Shown here piece after piece: positions 35,377 to 46,327 of a DNA stretch of 64,000 nucleotides. The position numbers were made by a program, and so were the translations under genes. The stretch covers positions 36,488 through 100,487 of the forward strand of contig JBDTRR010000012.1 of the NCBI GenBank assembly GCA_039931615.1, read 5' to 3'. The stretch comes from JAHFUI01 sp039931615. Its GTDB lineage: Bacteria > Acidobacteriota > Vicinamibacteria > Vicinamibacterales > CAVVIG01. Every line of letters begins with the position of its first letter. The stretch's first letter is position 1. Below the pieces are notes generated by a model, which saw only the letters and a list, made by a program, of their open reading frames with translations, ran no database searches and was not told the DNA's origin.

Positions 35377-35550
35377 TCAGGAAAGCGTCGAACCGAGCAT
35401 TCCGCCATCCATCCCGAATCCGGATCGTGTCTCGGTGTCCGCGACATCGAGGCTCTCCAGGGTCGGGCGCTGCCACGGTTCTCTTGGCGCAGACGGGGTC
35501 GCCGACGGCGCCGTCTTTTCACACGGGGCGGGTGTGTCGTTATCGTTCAT
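35377..35550 (-). CDS. Candidate lasso peptide precursor (57 residues)
   Basis: The leader carries PWQRPTLESLDVADTE, matching the paeninodin-type spacing W-x2-P-x-L-E-x-LDV-x2-T-x, with Thr39 at position -2. The core would be TRSGFGMDGGMLGSTLS: residue 1 Thr41 and ring acceptor Asp48 at position 8. This gives an 8-residue macrolactam and a nine-residue tail ending in Ser, the residue phosphorylated in paeninodin. Other Thr residues give no acidic residue at core positions 7-9. It lies 52 bases after the intact kinase gene. No ribosome site precedes the ATG, but a TTGGGT-N17-TAGAAT promoter would start RNA at the ATG itself. Thr at position 1 is unusual and untested. Confidence 0.7.
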   Translation of the reverse strand: MNDNDTPAPCEKTAPSATPSAPREPWQRPTLESLDVADTETRSGFGMDGGMLGSTLS

Positions 35551-35555
35551 GCAGC

Positions 35556-35584
35556 ATTCTATGGACAGGATCCGGCCAACCCAA
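35556..35584 (-). promoter_or_regulatory. Possible sigma-70-type promoter for the precursor, leaderless
   Basis: On the minus strand TTGGGT (35579-35584) and TAGAAT (35556-35561) are 17 bases apart. The ATG begins five bases after the -10 box, so transcription would start at or next to the initiation codon. This would explain the lack of a ribosome site. The -35 box is a poor match. Confidence 0.35.
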
Positions 35585-35602
35585 CGCCAACTGCACGGAA
35601 TT

Positions 35603-36487
35603 TTAGCAGCGGTGCAGGATCGGCGCGGCCAGCTGTTCCAGTGACCGGTGCATCGGACCGGCCGGCCGTTCCAGTACCTCGACGGGACACCGCTGCACGA
35701 GCTGGAGCAACTGCGCCGCCTGCTGTCCGGCCCGTCCCCACCCGAGCCGCGACAGGAACAGGTGCGCGAAGAGATCCTCGGCGCGGCGCCGCCCGAACGA
35801 CCGGCCGGCTCCGGTGGGTGTGACGGTCGGGCCGAGCACGTAGATCGCGGCCAGCGGCAGGGCCGGCCTCAACACGGGACTGGCGGCGAGAATGAGACGT
35901 TTGTCGGACGCGGGCGCCAGCCGGGGATGCGCACGCTCGTCGTGGCCGAGGTAGCGTGCGCTGTCGGGCCAGAGCTTCTGCACGCCCGGACCGGGCAGCA
36001 CGAGCGGCGCGCTGCCGGCGTTGACGATCCCGGCGAAGCCGTCGCTGTGGAGGGCATGACCGCGGGCGGCGAGGAACCCGGCGAGCGTGGACTTGCCGCT
36101 GCCGCTGGCCCCGGCGATCACCACGGCGCGGTTCGCCACCTCCACGACGCTGCCGTGCAGCGTCAGAACGCCGCGCTGCTGGAGCGCCACCGCCATCACG
36201 CTCGATACCAGCGGCTGCAGCAGCCAGGCCAGCGGGACGCCCGCCGCCATATCGACCACCACCTCGCGCCCGGCGCGGACCAGGAAGCGACCGACATCGT
36301 CGATTCTGATCAGGACCGACGTTTCGTCGGCGTCGAAACCATTCTTCCTGACCAGGGCGCCGGGCAGCGTCAGTGGCAGCGCGCCGACGCGAATCTCCAG
36401 ATCGACGTCGCCCTCCGGCGCCGCCGGGGCGGGCAGCGGGATCTCCGACCGCGCCACCAATCCGAACAGCGCGAAGCGCTGGGTCAT
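35603..36487 (-). CDS. HPr-kinase-like lasso peptide kinase, intact P-loop
   Basis: This 294-residue protein has an N-terminal variable domain and a C-terminal HprK-like kinase core. Walker A is AGASGSGKSTLAG (Lys132). ALHSDGFAGI lies where the catalytic Asp of HPr kinases sits, followed by GVQKLWPDSARYLG. Related enzymes in lasso clusters phosphorylate the C-terminal Ser of the precursor (paeninodin PadeK), and the candidate precursor next door ends in Ser. The ATG at 36487 overlaps the upstream kinase-like stop by four bases. The longer open frame upstream is not coding. Confidence 0.8.
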   Translation of the reverse strand: MTQRFALFGLVARSEIPLPAPAAPEGDVDLEIRVGALPLTLPGALVRKNGFDADETSVLIRIDDVGRFLVRAGREVVVDMAAGVPLAWLLQPLVSSVMAVALQQRGVLTLHGSVVEVANRAVVIAGASGSGKSTLAGFLAARGHALHSDGFAGIVNAGSAPLVLPGPGVQKLWPDSARYLGHDERAHPRLAPASDKRLILAASPVLRPALPLAAIYVLGPTVTPTGAGRSFGRRRAEDLFAHLFLSRLGWGRAGQQAAQLLQLVQRCPVEVLERPAGPMHRSLEQLAAPILHRC

Positions 36488-37413
36488 GCCGCCCACCCGC
36501 CAGAGCGGTCGTGAAGCCGATCCGTCAAGTCGGCGAACGGTTCGAGCTGGGCGCGCGGATCGAAGGGGCGCCAGGAGCGGAGCAGCCGGCCGATCCGGAT
36601 CGATCCGGCCAGCGCGGTCAACGTGGCGAAGTCCCGCGCCGCCGACAATCGGCCGCCGTAAACGGGATGATAGCGGCAGCCCAGCAGGCGCTCGAGCCCA
36701 TGCCGGCGCGACAGTGTCTCGGCCAGCAGGCCGCGATTCCAGAGCCCCAGCTCGACGACGCAGGTGGGGTTGACACGACGCCCGATGTGACGTTCGTCGA
36801 ACCGGACCCAGCGGCACGATGAGCCCGCCCGGACGCACTCGTCGAGACCGCGAACCTCGCCAAGCCGCTCAGATGCATCGCGCCACAGCTTGAGGGACGG
36901 CAGTCCCGGCAGGGCCGTGATCGGTCCGTCCGCTGTTCGATCGATCGCCACCAGCGCGTCGCACTGCACATCCCATCCCTGCTCGAGCAGGGTGGCGAGC
37001 AGCGTGGAAACACCACTTCCGCCCGCGCCGATCAGCAGCACCTGGCGATCGCCGCGGCTGACGACGCCGCCGCGCACGACGGTCTGGCCGCGCTGATAGA
37101 GCAGCGCCGCCAGGGGAGCGCCGAGCAGCAGCAGCCCAGCCTCGCGTGTCGCGGCCAGCGAGGCCTCGATCCGGATCTGCCTGCCGTCGCGCACTTCGAA
37201 ACGCGCCCAGCCCGGAATCGCAATCCGGGCGAGCCGATCCGAGACGTCGATCGGCGCGGCGACAATCGGACCGGCGGTCTCGACGAAGTCGACGGTAACG
37301 TTCGAGTTGGTCGAGCGACCGGCCGGCAGGTGAGGGAGCGGCAGGTTCGACACCAGATCGAAGCCATAGCAGTGGTAGGCGTGCAGCGCGCCGCCGGTTG
37401 ATGGCGCGATCAC
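36484..37413 (-). CDS. HPr-kinase-like protein with lost P-loop lysine
   Basis: This 309-residue protein resembles the next kinase: HCYGFDLVSNLPLPHLP start, strand-rich N-terminus, LLIGAGGSGVSTLLATLL at the P-loop, QCDALVAID and LPSLKLWRDASERLG. The Walker A Lys is Val135 (codon at 37009-37011), which should abolish ATP hydrolysis. It could be a pseudokinase that binds the precursor or activates its partner, or an ATP-independent variant. The start overlaps the glycosyltransferase stop by four bases and the stop overlaps the intact kinase, so the pair is co-translated. Confidence 0.78.
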   Translation of the reverse strand: MIAPSTGGALHAYHCYGFDLVSNLPLPHLPAGRSTNSNVTVDFVETAGPIVAAPIDVSDRLARIAIPGWARFEVRDGRQIRIEASLAATREAGLLLLGAPLAALLYQRGQTVVRGGVVSRGDRQVLLIGAGGSGVSTLLATLLEQGWDVQCDALVAIDRTADGPITALPGLPSLKLWRDASERLGEVRGLDECVRAGSSCRWVRFDERHIGRRVNPTCVVELGLWNRGLLAETLSRRHGLERLLGCRYHPVYGGRLSAARDFATLTALAGSIRIGRLLRSWRPFDPRAQLEPFADLTDRLHDRSGGWAA

Positions 37414-38999
37414 GCGGTGGCGCCCCAGCGATGCCAGGCCTCGCGATAGACGTCTTCAACCGCTCCGGTGTACGCCGCCGCCGCGCCGAGCGGTGATCGC
37501 TCGATCCGCCGGCGCAGCGATGTCCTCAGCCCGGCGAGATGGCCGGTGCTGCGGGCCAGCGCGATGACGCCTGCGACATACGCGTCGACGTCCGCGGCGA
37601 CCAGTTCGGACAGTCCGACGCAGTGGAGCAGACTGGCTGACGTGCGGCCGAGCGGATGCCGTCCGCGCAGCGTCACGACCGGTACGCCCATCCACAGCGC
37701 GTCAAACGTCGTCAGGCCGCCGCTGTGAGGCCAGGAGTCGAGCGCGAGGTCGATGCCCTGGTGAACCGCAAGGTAGCCGTCGAACGAACGGCGGGGAAGG
37801 CAGGTGATGCGATGTGAAGTGATGCCCAGCCGGTTGAACCGATCGAGCAGCGCCGCGGGCATCGCCGGATCCGCGAAGGAGGCGTCCATCAGCACGAGCC
37901 GGGCGTCGTCGAGGACGCGGAGGATCGCCGCCCACGCCGCCGACACGGCCGGGCCGATCTTCTCGACCCGGTTGAGGCAGCCGAGGGTGAGAAAGCCATT
38001 GGCCTGATACGGCAAGGGGCCCGGATCCGGGGCCGAACGGGGGTGCTGGTAGTACTGTGCGCACGGCAGATCGAGGAGCCGCTCGGGGAACAGGGATCGT
38101 TCACCGGGCGGTGCGACAATCCGATCGGTCAGGAGGCCGTCGATGCCGGAGATGCCGGGACCGGGCGTGTAGCCCCATCCCGACAGCTGGACGGGCGCCG
38201 GCCGGCGAGCGATCACCGGCAGGCGGTTGTGATCCATGTGCCCGCACAGGTCGACCAGGATATCGATGCGATCACGTCGGATCTGCGCGTCGAGGGCGTC
38301 ATCGTCGAGACGCCGGGTCGTGCGCCAGGCGTCGACCTGAAAACAGAGATCGATCGAGGCCCGGTCCCAGGCGGGCGCGCCTGAGTAGCAGACGGTTTCG
38401 AAATCGTCGCGATTGGCGTGGCGCGGAATGGCGGCGAAGGCGCGCGCCACCGAACCGTCGCGGAGGTCGTTGGCGAGATAGCCGACGCGCAGTTTCCTGG
38501 TTTGTCGCGACGCGCCGGCGGCGCCGCGCGGCCCGGTGCGGGCGTGCGATCGAGCCCACGCCTGCTGCTCGCCTTTGATCGACGAGGTGTCGGCGGCCTC
38601 GGTGTAGGCCATCAGCCCGATCAGTTTGGAGTGAAGGGCGGCATCGGTCGGATCGATCGCGAGCGCGCGTCGCACCAGGGCCACCGCCTCGTCGCTTCGC
38701 CCCTGGATCAGGCGGACGGTGGCCAACTTCGACAGCGTCCTGCCTGAGGCAACCGGACCGATCTGCAGCGCCCGCACCAGCACCTCTTCGGCTTGACCGA
38801 TGCGGCGCTGCCGGCAGAGCGCGGCGCCCAACTCGGTCAGCGCCGCGCAGTCGTCCGGGTGGGTTCGGCCAGTGATTCGCCGGAACTCGACATCATCCGG
38901 AGTTTCGCGTCCCGGATGGTTGCGGTCGTTGATCCCGTCCGCTGCCGATCGGTCGCGCGGCGGCAGACCGGTCGGGTGTGCGGTGCTCAGGGCGTCCAC
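37410..38999 (-). CDS. TPR-containing GT41 (SPINDLY/OGT-like) glycosyltransferase
   Basis: This 529-residue protein has two to three TPR-like repeats (about 45-125: AALTELGAALCRQRRIGQAEEVL, TVRLIQGRSDEAVALVRRAL). A GT-B domain of the O-GlcNAc transferase/SPINDLY type follows. Visible stretches are RVGYLANDLRDGSVA, VDLCGHMDHNRLPVIARRPAPVQ, GCLNRVEKIGP and SGGLTTFDALWMGVPVVTL. Such enzymes glycosylate Ser/Thr of proteins or peptides. The start overlaps the B2 gene by 13 bases, placing it firmly inside the lasso operon. A role in O-glycosylating the peptide is inferred. Confidence 0.82.
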   Translation of the reverse strand: MDALSTAHPTGLPPRDRSAADGINDRNHPGRETPDDVEFRRITGRTHPDDCAALTELGAALCRQRRIGQAEEVLVRALQIGPVASGRTLSKLATVRLIQGRSDEAVALVRRALAIDPTDAALHSKLIGLMAYTEAADTSSIKGEQQAWARSHARTGPRGAAGASRQTRKLRVGYLANDLRDGSVARAFAAIPRHANRDDFETVCYSGAPAWDRASIDLCFQVDAWRTTRRLDDDALDAQIRRDRIDILVDLCGHMDHNRLPVIARRPAPVQLSGWGYTPGPGISGIDGLLTDRIVAPPGERSLFPERLLDLPCAQYYQHPRSAPDPGPLPYQANGFLTLGCLNRVEKIGPAVSAAWAAILRVLDDARLVLMDASFADPAMPAALLDRFNRLGITSHRITCLPRRSFDGYLAVHQGIDLALDSWPHSGGLTTFDALWMGVPVVTLRGRHPLGRTSASLLHCVGLSELVAADVDAYVAGVIALARSTGHLAGLRTSLRRRIERSPLGAAAAYTGAVEDVYREAWHRWGATA

Positions 39000-39466
39000 C
39001 CGAAGCTCGCGACCCGGGTGTAGCGCTCGTGGTCATCGCCGCCCGTGATCAGGTAGGGGCCCGATCTCAGGACCGCATGCGCCTCGAGCCGGCCGCGTTC
39101 CCGGGTGACGCACAGATAGAGTGTGCTCGAGATGCTGCGCCGGCGAAGCAGGACGTGAGCGGCGAGTGCCTGCGCCAGGCAGTTGCTTCGCCACGGTGTA
39201 TAGGGGCTGACGCCGCTGATTGCGGCACCGACGCGCCGGGCCGCGTCCGTACTGCGGATGTCCTCGTCCGGTCGGGTCTCGTACCGCTGCCGGCCCAGGC
39301 GGTGCAACAGCCAGCGCGACGGCACGACGCACACCGAAAACCTGGCCAGTCCCAGACACAGGACAGCTTCGGTCAGGAGCCGCCGGTCGGCCCAGGATGC
39401 CCGGCGAATCCGCTGCATCCGGGGGCGCCAGCGGCTGAACCATGCCAGCATCGGCGAACTCTTCAT
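38987..39466 (-). CDS. Lasso peptide leader protease (B2, transglutaminase-like)
   Basis: This 159-residue protein matches the B2/McjB C-terminal family that cleaves the leader from the precursor. The triad is visible: Cys96 in WRSNCLAQALAAHVLLRRR, His130 in LEAHAVLRSG and an Asp in TGGDDHERYTRVASFG. It heads the minus-strand operon B2, GT41, kinase-like, kinase, precursor. A TATGAT -10-like box on the minus strand at 39487-39492 lies a short distance upstream. It is divergent from the B1 gene, as if the usual B1-B2 pair had been split by inversion. Confidence 0.88.
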   Translation of the reverse strand: MKSSPMLAWFSRWRPRMQRIRRASWADRRLLTEAVLCLGLARFSVCVVPSRWLLHRLGRQRYETRPDEDIRSTDAARRVGAAISGVSPYTPWRSNCLAQALAAHVLLRRRSISSTLYLCVTRERGRLEAHAVLRSGPYLITGGDDHERYTRVASFGWTP

Positions 39467-39555
39467 CCGATTCGAGACGACCGTGTATCATACCCGCTTA
39501 TCAGTGACCCAAAGGTGCCCGGCGGCAGGTCCAGCCCACGACTCAACCGGTTTCA

Positions 39556-39861
39556 ATGGAGCGCTATCGCGTGTCACCCGACGACATCGAGCTCGACGCG
39601 GTGATCGAGCTCGGGGCCAATCATCTGTCGGCCAACCTCGATGACGACCTGGTGCTGCTGAACCTCAGCACCGCGCGGTACCACGTGGTCGGCGGTGCCG
39701 GCAACCGGATCATGGCTCTCATCAGCCGTCCGATCAGTGTCCGTGAGTTGTGCGATCGGCTGATGGAGCAGTGCGACGTGACGGCGGACACCTGCCAGCG
39801 CGAGGTTCTCGACTTCGTGCGCGAGCTGGTACGCCAGGGGATTGCGGCCGCTCGTCCGTGA
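39556..39861 (+). CDS. PqqD-type RiPP recognition protein (lasso B1)
   Basis: This 101-residue protein has the PqqD/RRE fold that binds the precursor leader. The pattern LSANLDDDLVLLNLSTARYHVVGGAGNRI is the usual strand-strand-turn start, and the C-terminal helices (VRELCDRLMEQCDV, REVLDFVRELVRQG) follow. Size fits stand-alone B1 proteins. It should deliver the W-x2-P-x-L leader to the B2 protease. The stop overlaps the next start by four bases (GTGA). Confidence 0.88.
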   Translation: MERYRVSPDDIELDAVIELGANHLSANLDDDLVLLNLSTARYHVVGGAGNRIMALISRPISVRELCDRLMEQCDVTADTCQREVLDFVRELVRQGIAAARP

Positions 39862-41372
39862 ACGGCGCGAACGACGACATCACAACCGAGCGCGAGCTGC
39901 TGCTGCTCGCGCTTGGTCCCGCGACGGCCCGGACCGCGGCGCGGATCCGAGGCCTCGCCGGCTCGGCGCCAAACTGGGACGAGCTGCTTTGGGACACGCA
40001 TTGGCACCGGACCACAGCGCCGCTCGGGCGGGCGCTGCGCGCCTCGGCGCCTGATCTGATGCCGGCGCGCGTCGCCGACCTCCTGCGGCGGCACGCGCGG
40101 GCGACGGCGACCTATGCGCTCCACCAGATCCAGCTGCTGCGAAAGGCATCGCAGTGCCTCGACGCGCTCGGCATTCCCTCTGCCGCCGGGCGGGGGCCTC
40201 TGCTCGCGCAGGCGTATTACGGCGACGCGGCCGCCCGCGATCCGGTCAAGCCACCGGATCTGTGGATTCTGCCGGGTGATCGTGACCAGGCCACCGACGC
40301 GCTGCTGACCGCTGGACTCGAACTGCACCCCGGAGATGGGCCCGCCCGGTTCGAACAGCGGGTGCATCCTGACGGTGGACGTCACCGGTTCGAACTGCGG
40401 CTGCGAACCCAGGAGTCGAGGTCAAGCGGCGCCAGGGTCGATGCCGCGATGCTCGAGCGGTCCCGATCGGCGGTGCCGCCGATCCGGATCCTGGACCGGG
40501 CCGACATGCTGTTCCTCCTGGCTGCGCCGCTGGCCGCGCGACCCTGGCGGCGGGCCCAGGCACTGGCGGATTTCACGGCGGTGCTGCGTGGCGCCACGGC
40601 TGCCGACGTCGAGGCGGCCGTTCAGCGTGCCGGCGCCGGACCGCTCGGGATGGCGATGCAACTCGCGCGCGCGCTGACCGCGGATCTGCCGGCGAGCCGG
40701 CCTGCACCGCCGCCGGAGATCGACCCGGCGCTGTTCGACCTGTCGCGCCGCCTGCTGCGCGGCCGCGCCCGGCCGACGGCGGCAGATCTCGAACGGTATC
40801 GCCGTCTCGTCTCGCCGACGCCGGCAACGCCCCCCGCCGCAGCGGTCGACCGTGCCGGCGATCTCGGCGAGTTCAGCCCGAACGACGTCGCGATCATCGA
40901 TGCGATGCTCGACCTCGCCGGCGCCCGTTCGTCGGACGTGCTCTACGACCTCGGGTGCGGCGACGGCAGGGTCATGATCCGGGCCGCGCAGCGCCACGGG
41001 CTGCGGGCGATTGGCATCGAATGGGACCCGGACCGCGTCGAAGAGGCACGCTGCCGCGTCCGCGACGCCGGCGTCGCCGGGCTGGTCGAGGTGCGGCAGG
41101 GCGACGTTCACACCTGCGATGTCAGCGACGCGACAGTGGTCTACACGTATCTGCGCGGCGTGCAGACCGCGCTGCTCCCGCGGTTGCGCGGCGAGCTGCG
41201 TCCCGGCACACGTCTGGTCAGCCGCGACTTCGACTATGGTGAGTGGCCGCCGGTGCGGACTGAAGTGCTGCCGCTCGAGCCGTGCGGCCCGCCGGTGTGG
41301 CTGTTCAGATGGTCGATCGGATCGCCGGCATCCGGCCGTCGGACCGGCTCCAATACCGCCCTTGGCTCGTGA
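39858..41372 (+). CDS. Nucleotidyltransferase-like domain fused to SAM methyltransferase
   Basis: Of 504 residues, about 1-300 match the nucleotidyltransferase-type proteins (PF14907-like) common in lasso clusters: the helical start ERELLLLALGP, HQIQLLRKASQCLDALGIPS, then LLAQAYYGD and PPDLWILPGDRDQATDALL. The usual K-G and D-x-D positions are altered (GRG, PPDLW), so catalysis is doubtful. Residues ~350-480 are a Rossmann methyltransferase: VLYDLGCGDGRVMIRAA, IGIEWDPDRVEEA, VEVRQGDV. In pseudomycoidin a related nucleotidyltransferase adds hexoses to the peptide phosphate. The fused methyltransferase could cap the peptide. GTG start; coupled to B1. Confidence 0.72.
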   Translation: MNGANDDITTERELLLLALGPATARTAARIRGLAGSAPNWDELLWDTHWHRTTAPLGRALRASAPDLMPARVADLLRRHARATATYALHQIQLLRKASQCLDALGIPSAAGRGPLLAQAYYGDAAARDPVKPPDLWILPGDRDQATDALLTAGLELHPGDGPARFEQRVHPDGGRHRFELRLRTQESRSSGARVDAAMLERSRSAVPPIRILDRADMLFLLAAPLAARPWRRAQALADFTAVLRGATAADVEAAVQRAGAGPLGMAMQLARALTADLPASRPAPPPEIDPALFDLSRRLLRGRARPTAADLERYRRLVSPTPATPPAAAVDRAGDLGEFSPNDVAIIDAMLDLAGARSSDVLYDLGCGDGRVMIRAAQRHGLRAIGIEWDPDRVEEARCRVRDAGVAGLVEVRQGDVHTCDVSDATVVYTYLRGVQTALLPRLRGELRPGTRLVSRDFDYGEWPPVRTEVLPLEPCGPPVWLFRWSIGSPASGRRTGSNTALGS

Positions 41373-41737
41373 CCATTGCAGGACCCGGCATGCATTCCGG
41401 TCGACCCGTGGTTCTTGACCTGCTTGTCGATCGGGTGATCGATGTCCATCCCCATCACCGCCCAGTTCGACGTCCACGGGGACGCGAGCCGATGGCGACC
41501 CTGCGGCGAGTGACGCGAGACGCCATGCGAGAGAAGATCGCGCCGCTCCCGTTGGCAGTCAAAGCGTAGCGACCCGGCCGTGGTCACGAAAGTGGTCACA
41601 GTGGTCAAAGACCCGGGCCCTTCAAGTAGTTCCATCCCCCTCATCGTCCTATTCGAAGTTTTTGCACACTCCGACTGCGCCAGACGCGCCGTTGCCGCGA
41701 ATCCGGTGAGGCGACGCTCTTGCAGCGTCGTCGCGGC
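41373..41737. other. Gap between lasso cluster and its putative regulator
   Basis: About 365 bases have no supported gene. They include three GTGGTCA heptamers at 41580-41586, 41592-41598 and 41601-41607, which could be a protein-binding site for the regulator that follows. A Leu/Val-rich open frame in the middle has no ribosome site or known motif. Confidence 0.4.
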
Positions 41738-45247
<3,510 letters not shown>

Positions 45248-45260
45248 ATCCCTCGTTTTC

Positions 45261-45297
45261 CGTAGGTGGGGCCCGCCTGCGGCGGACCTTACGTACC
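45261..45297. repeat. REP-like palindrome, copy C (single arm)
   Basis: CGTAGGTGGGGCCCGCC, a short loop and GGCGGACCTTACGTACC form one hairpin flanked by GTAGG/CGTAC ends like those of copies A and B. It lies directly after the sigma-54 activator stop. Confidence 0.65.
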
Positions 45298-45355
45298 TGT
45301 GAAAACATGTTCCGGGGCACGACGTACGGTACAGTCGAGTGCCGCGTCGATTGAG

Positions 45356-46276
45356 ATGCTCCGTTTCCTGATCCGCCGTCTCGTCCTCACCATCCCGGTC
45401 CTCCTCGGCGTCGCCACGCTGGTGTTCTCGCTGATCCACCTCGTGCCGGGCGATCCGGTCCAGGCCATGCTGGGGGAGAGCGCGTCGCCCGCCGACCTGA
45501 CCGAACTGCGCGGCAAGCTCGGGCTCGACCGGCCCCTGATCGTCCAGTACGGCGCGTTCCTGAGCGGGCTGGCCCGCGGCGACCTGGGCATCTCGCTGCG
45601 CACCAGCCAGCCGGTCGCCGCCGCCATCCTGGAGCGGCTGCCGGCGACGTTCGAGCTGGCGATGGCGGCGATGCTCCTGGCGATCCTGTTCGCCATCCCG
45701 CTCGGCATCATCGCCGCGGTCCACGCCGGCACGCGCATCGACCACGCGGCGACGACGCTGTCGCTGATCGGCATCTCGATGCCGAATTTCTGGCTCGGCC
45801 CGCTGCTGGCGATCTTCTTCTCGATCACGCTCGGCTGGTTCCCGGTGTCGGGGCGCGGCACCCTGGCGCATCTGGTGCTGCCCGCCATCACCCTCGCCGC
45901 GCCGCTCGCCGCGGTGCTGGCGCGGATGACGCGCGCCAGCGTCATCGAAGAGCTCCGCGAGCTCTACGTCCTCGCCGCCCGCGCCCGGGGCGTGTCGCGG
46001 ACGCGCGCCGTGCTGAGACACGCGTTCCGCAACAGCCTGATCCCGATCGTCACCGTCCTCGGGCTGCAGTTCGGCGCCGTCCTGACCGGCGCGGTGATCA
46101 CCGAAACGATCTTCGCCTGGCCCGGCGTCGGCCGTTTGTTGATCCAGTCGATCAGCTTCCGCGACTACCCGCTCGTCCAGGGCTGTATCCTGCTGATCGC
46201 CGTCACCTACGTCGCGATGAACCTGCTCACCGACCTGCTGTATGGCTTCCTGGATCCGCGGATCCGCTATGAGTAG
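45356..46276 (+). CDS. Peptide/nickel-type ABC permease (DppB family)
   Basis: This 306-residue inner-membrane protein has six helices. It starts MLRFLIRRLVLTIPVLLGVA, then VFSLIHLVPGDPVQAMLG with the family HLVPGDP motif. The EAA loop is ARGVSRTRAVLRHAFRNSLIP near residue 210. It should pair with the next permease to import di- or oligopeptides or metal chelates. No solute-binding protein or ATPase gene is adjacent, so partners must be elsewhere. ATG 45356 starts the first helix; upstream frame is non-coding. Confidence 0.9.
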   Translation: MLRFLIRRLVLTIPVLLGVATLVFSLIHLVPGDPVQAMLGESASPADLTELRGKLGLDRPLIVQYGAFLSGLARGDLGISLRTSQPVAAAILERLPATFELAMAAMLLAILFAIPLGIIAAVHAGTRIDHAATTLSLIGISMPNFWLGPLLAIFFSITLGWFPVSGRGTLAHLVLPAITLAAPLAAVLARMTRASVIEELRELYVLAARARGVSRTRAVLRHAFRNSLIPIVTVLGLQFGAVLTGAVITETIFAWPGVGRLLIQSISFRDYPLVQGCILLIAVTYVAMNLLTDLLYGFLDPRIRYE

Positions 46277-46327
46277 CCGGATCACCGGCGACCGGAACGC
46301 CGGGAACGCGGGTCTGCACTCGCTGTC

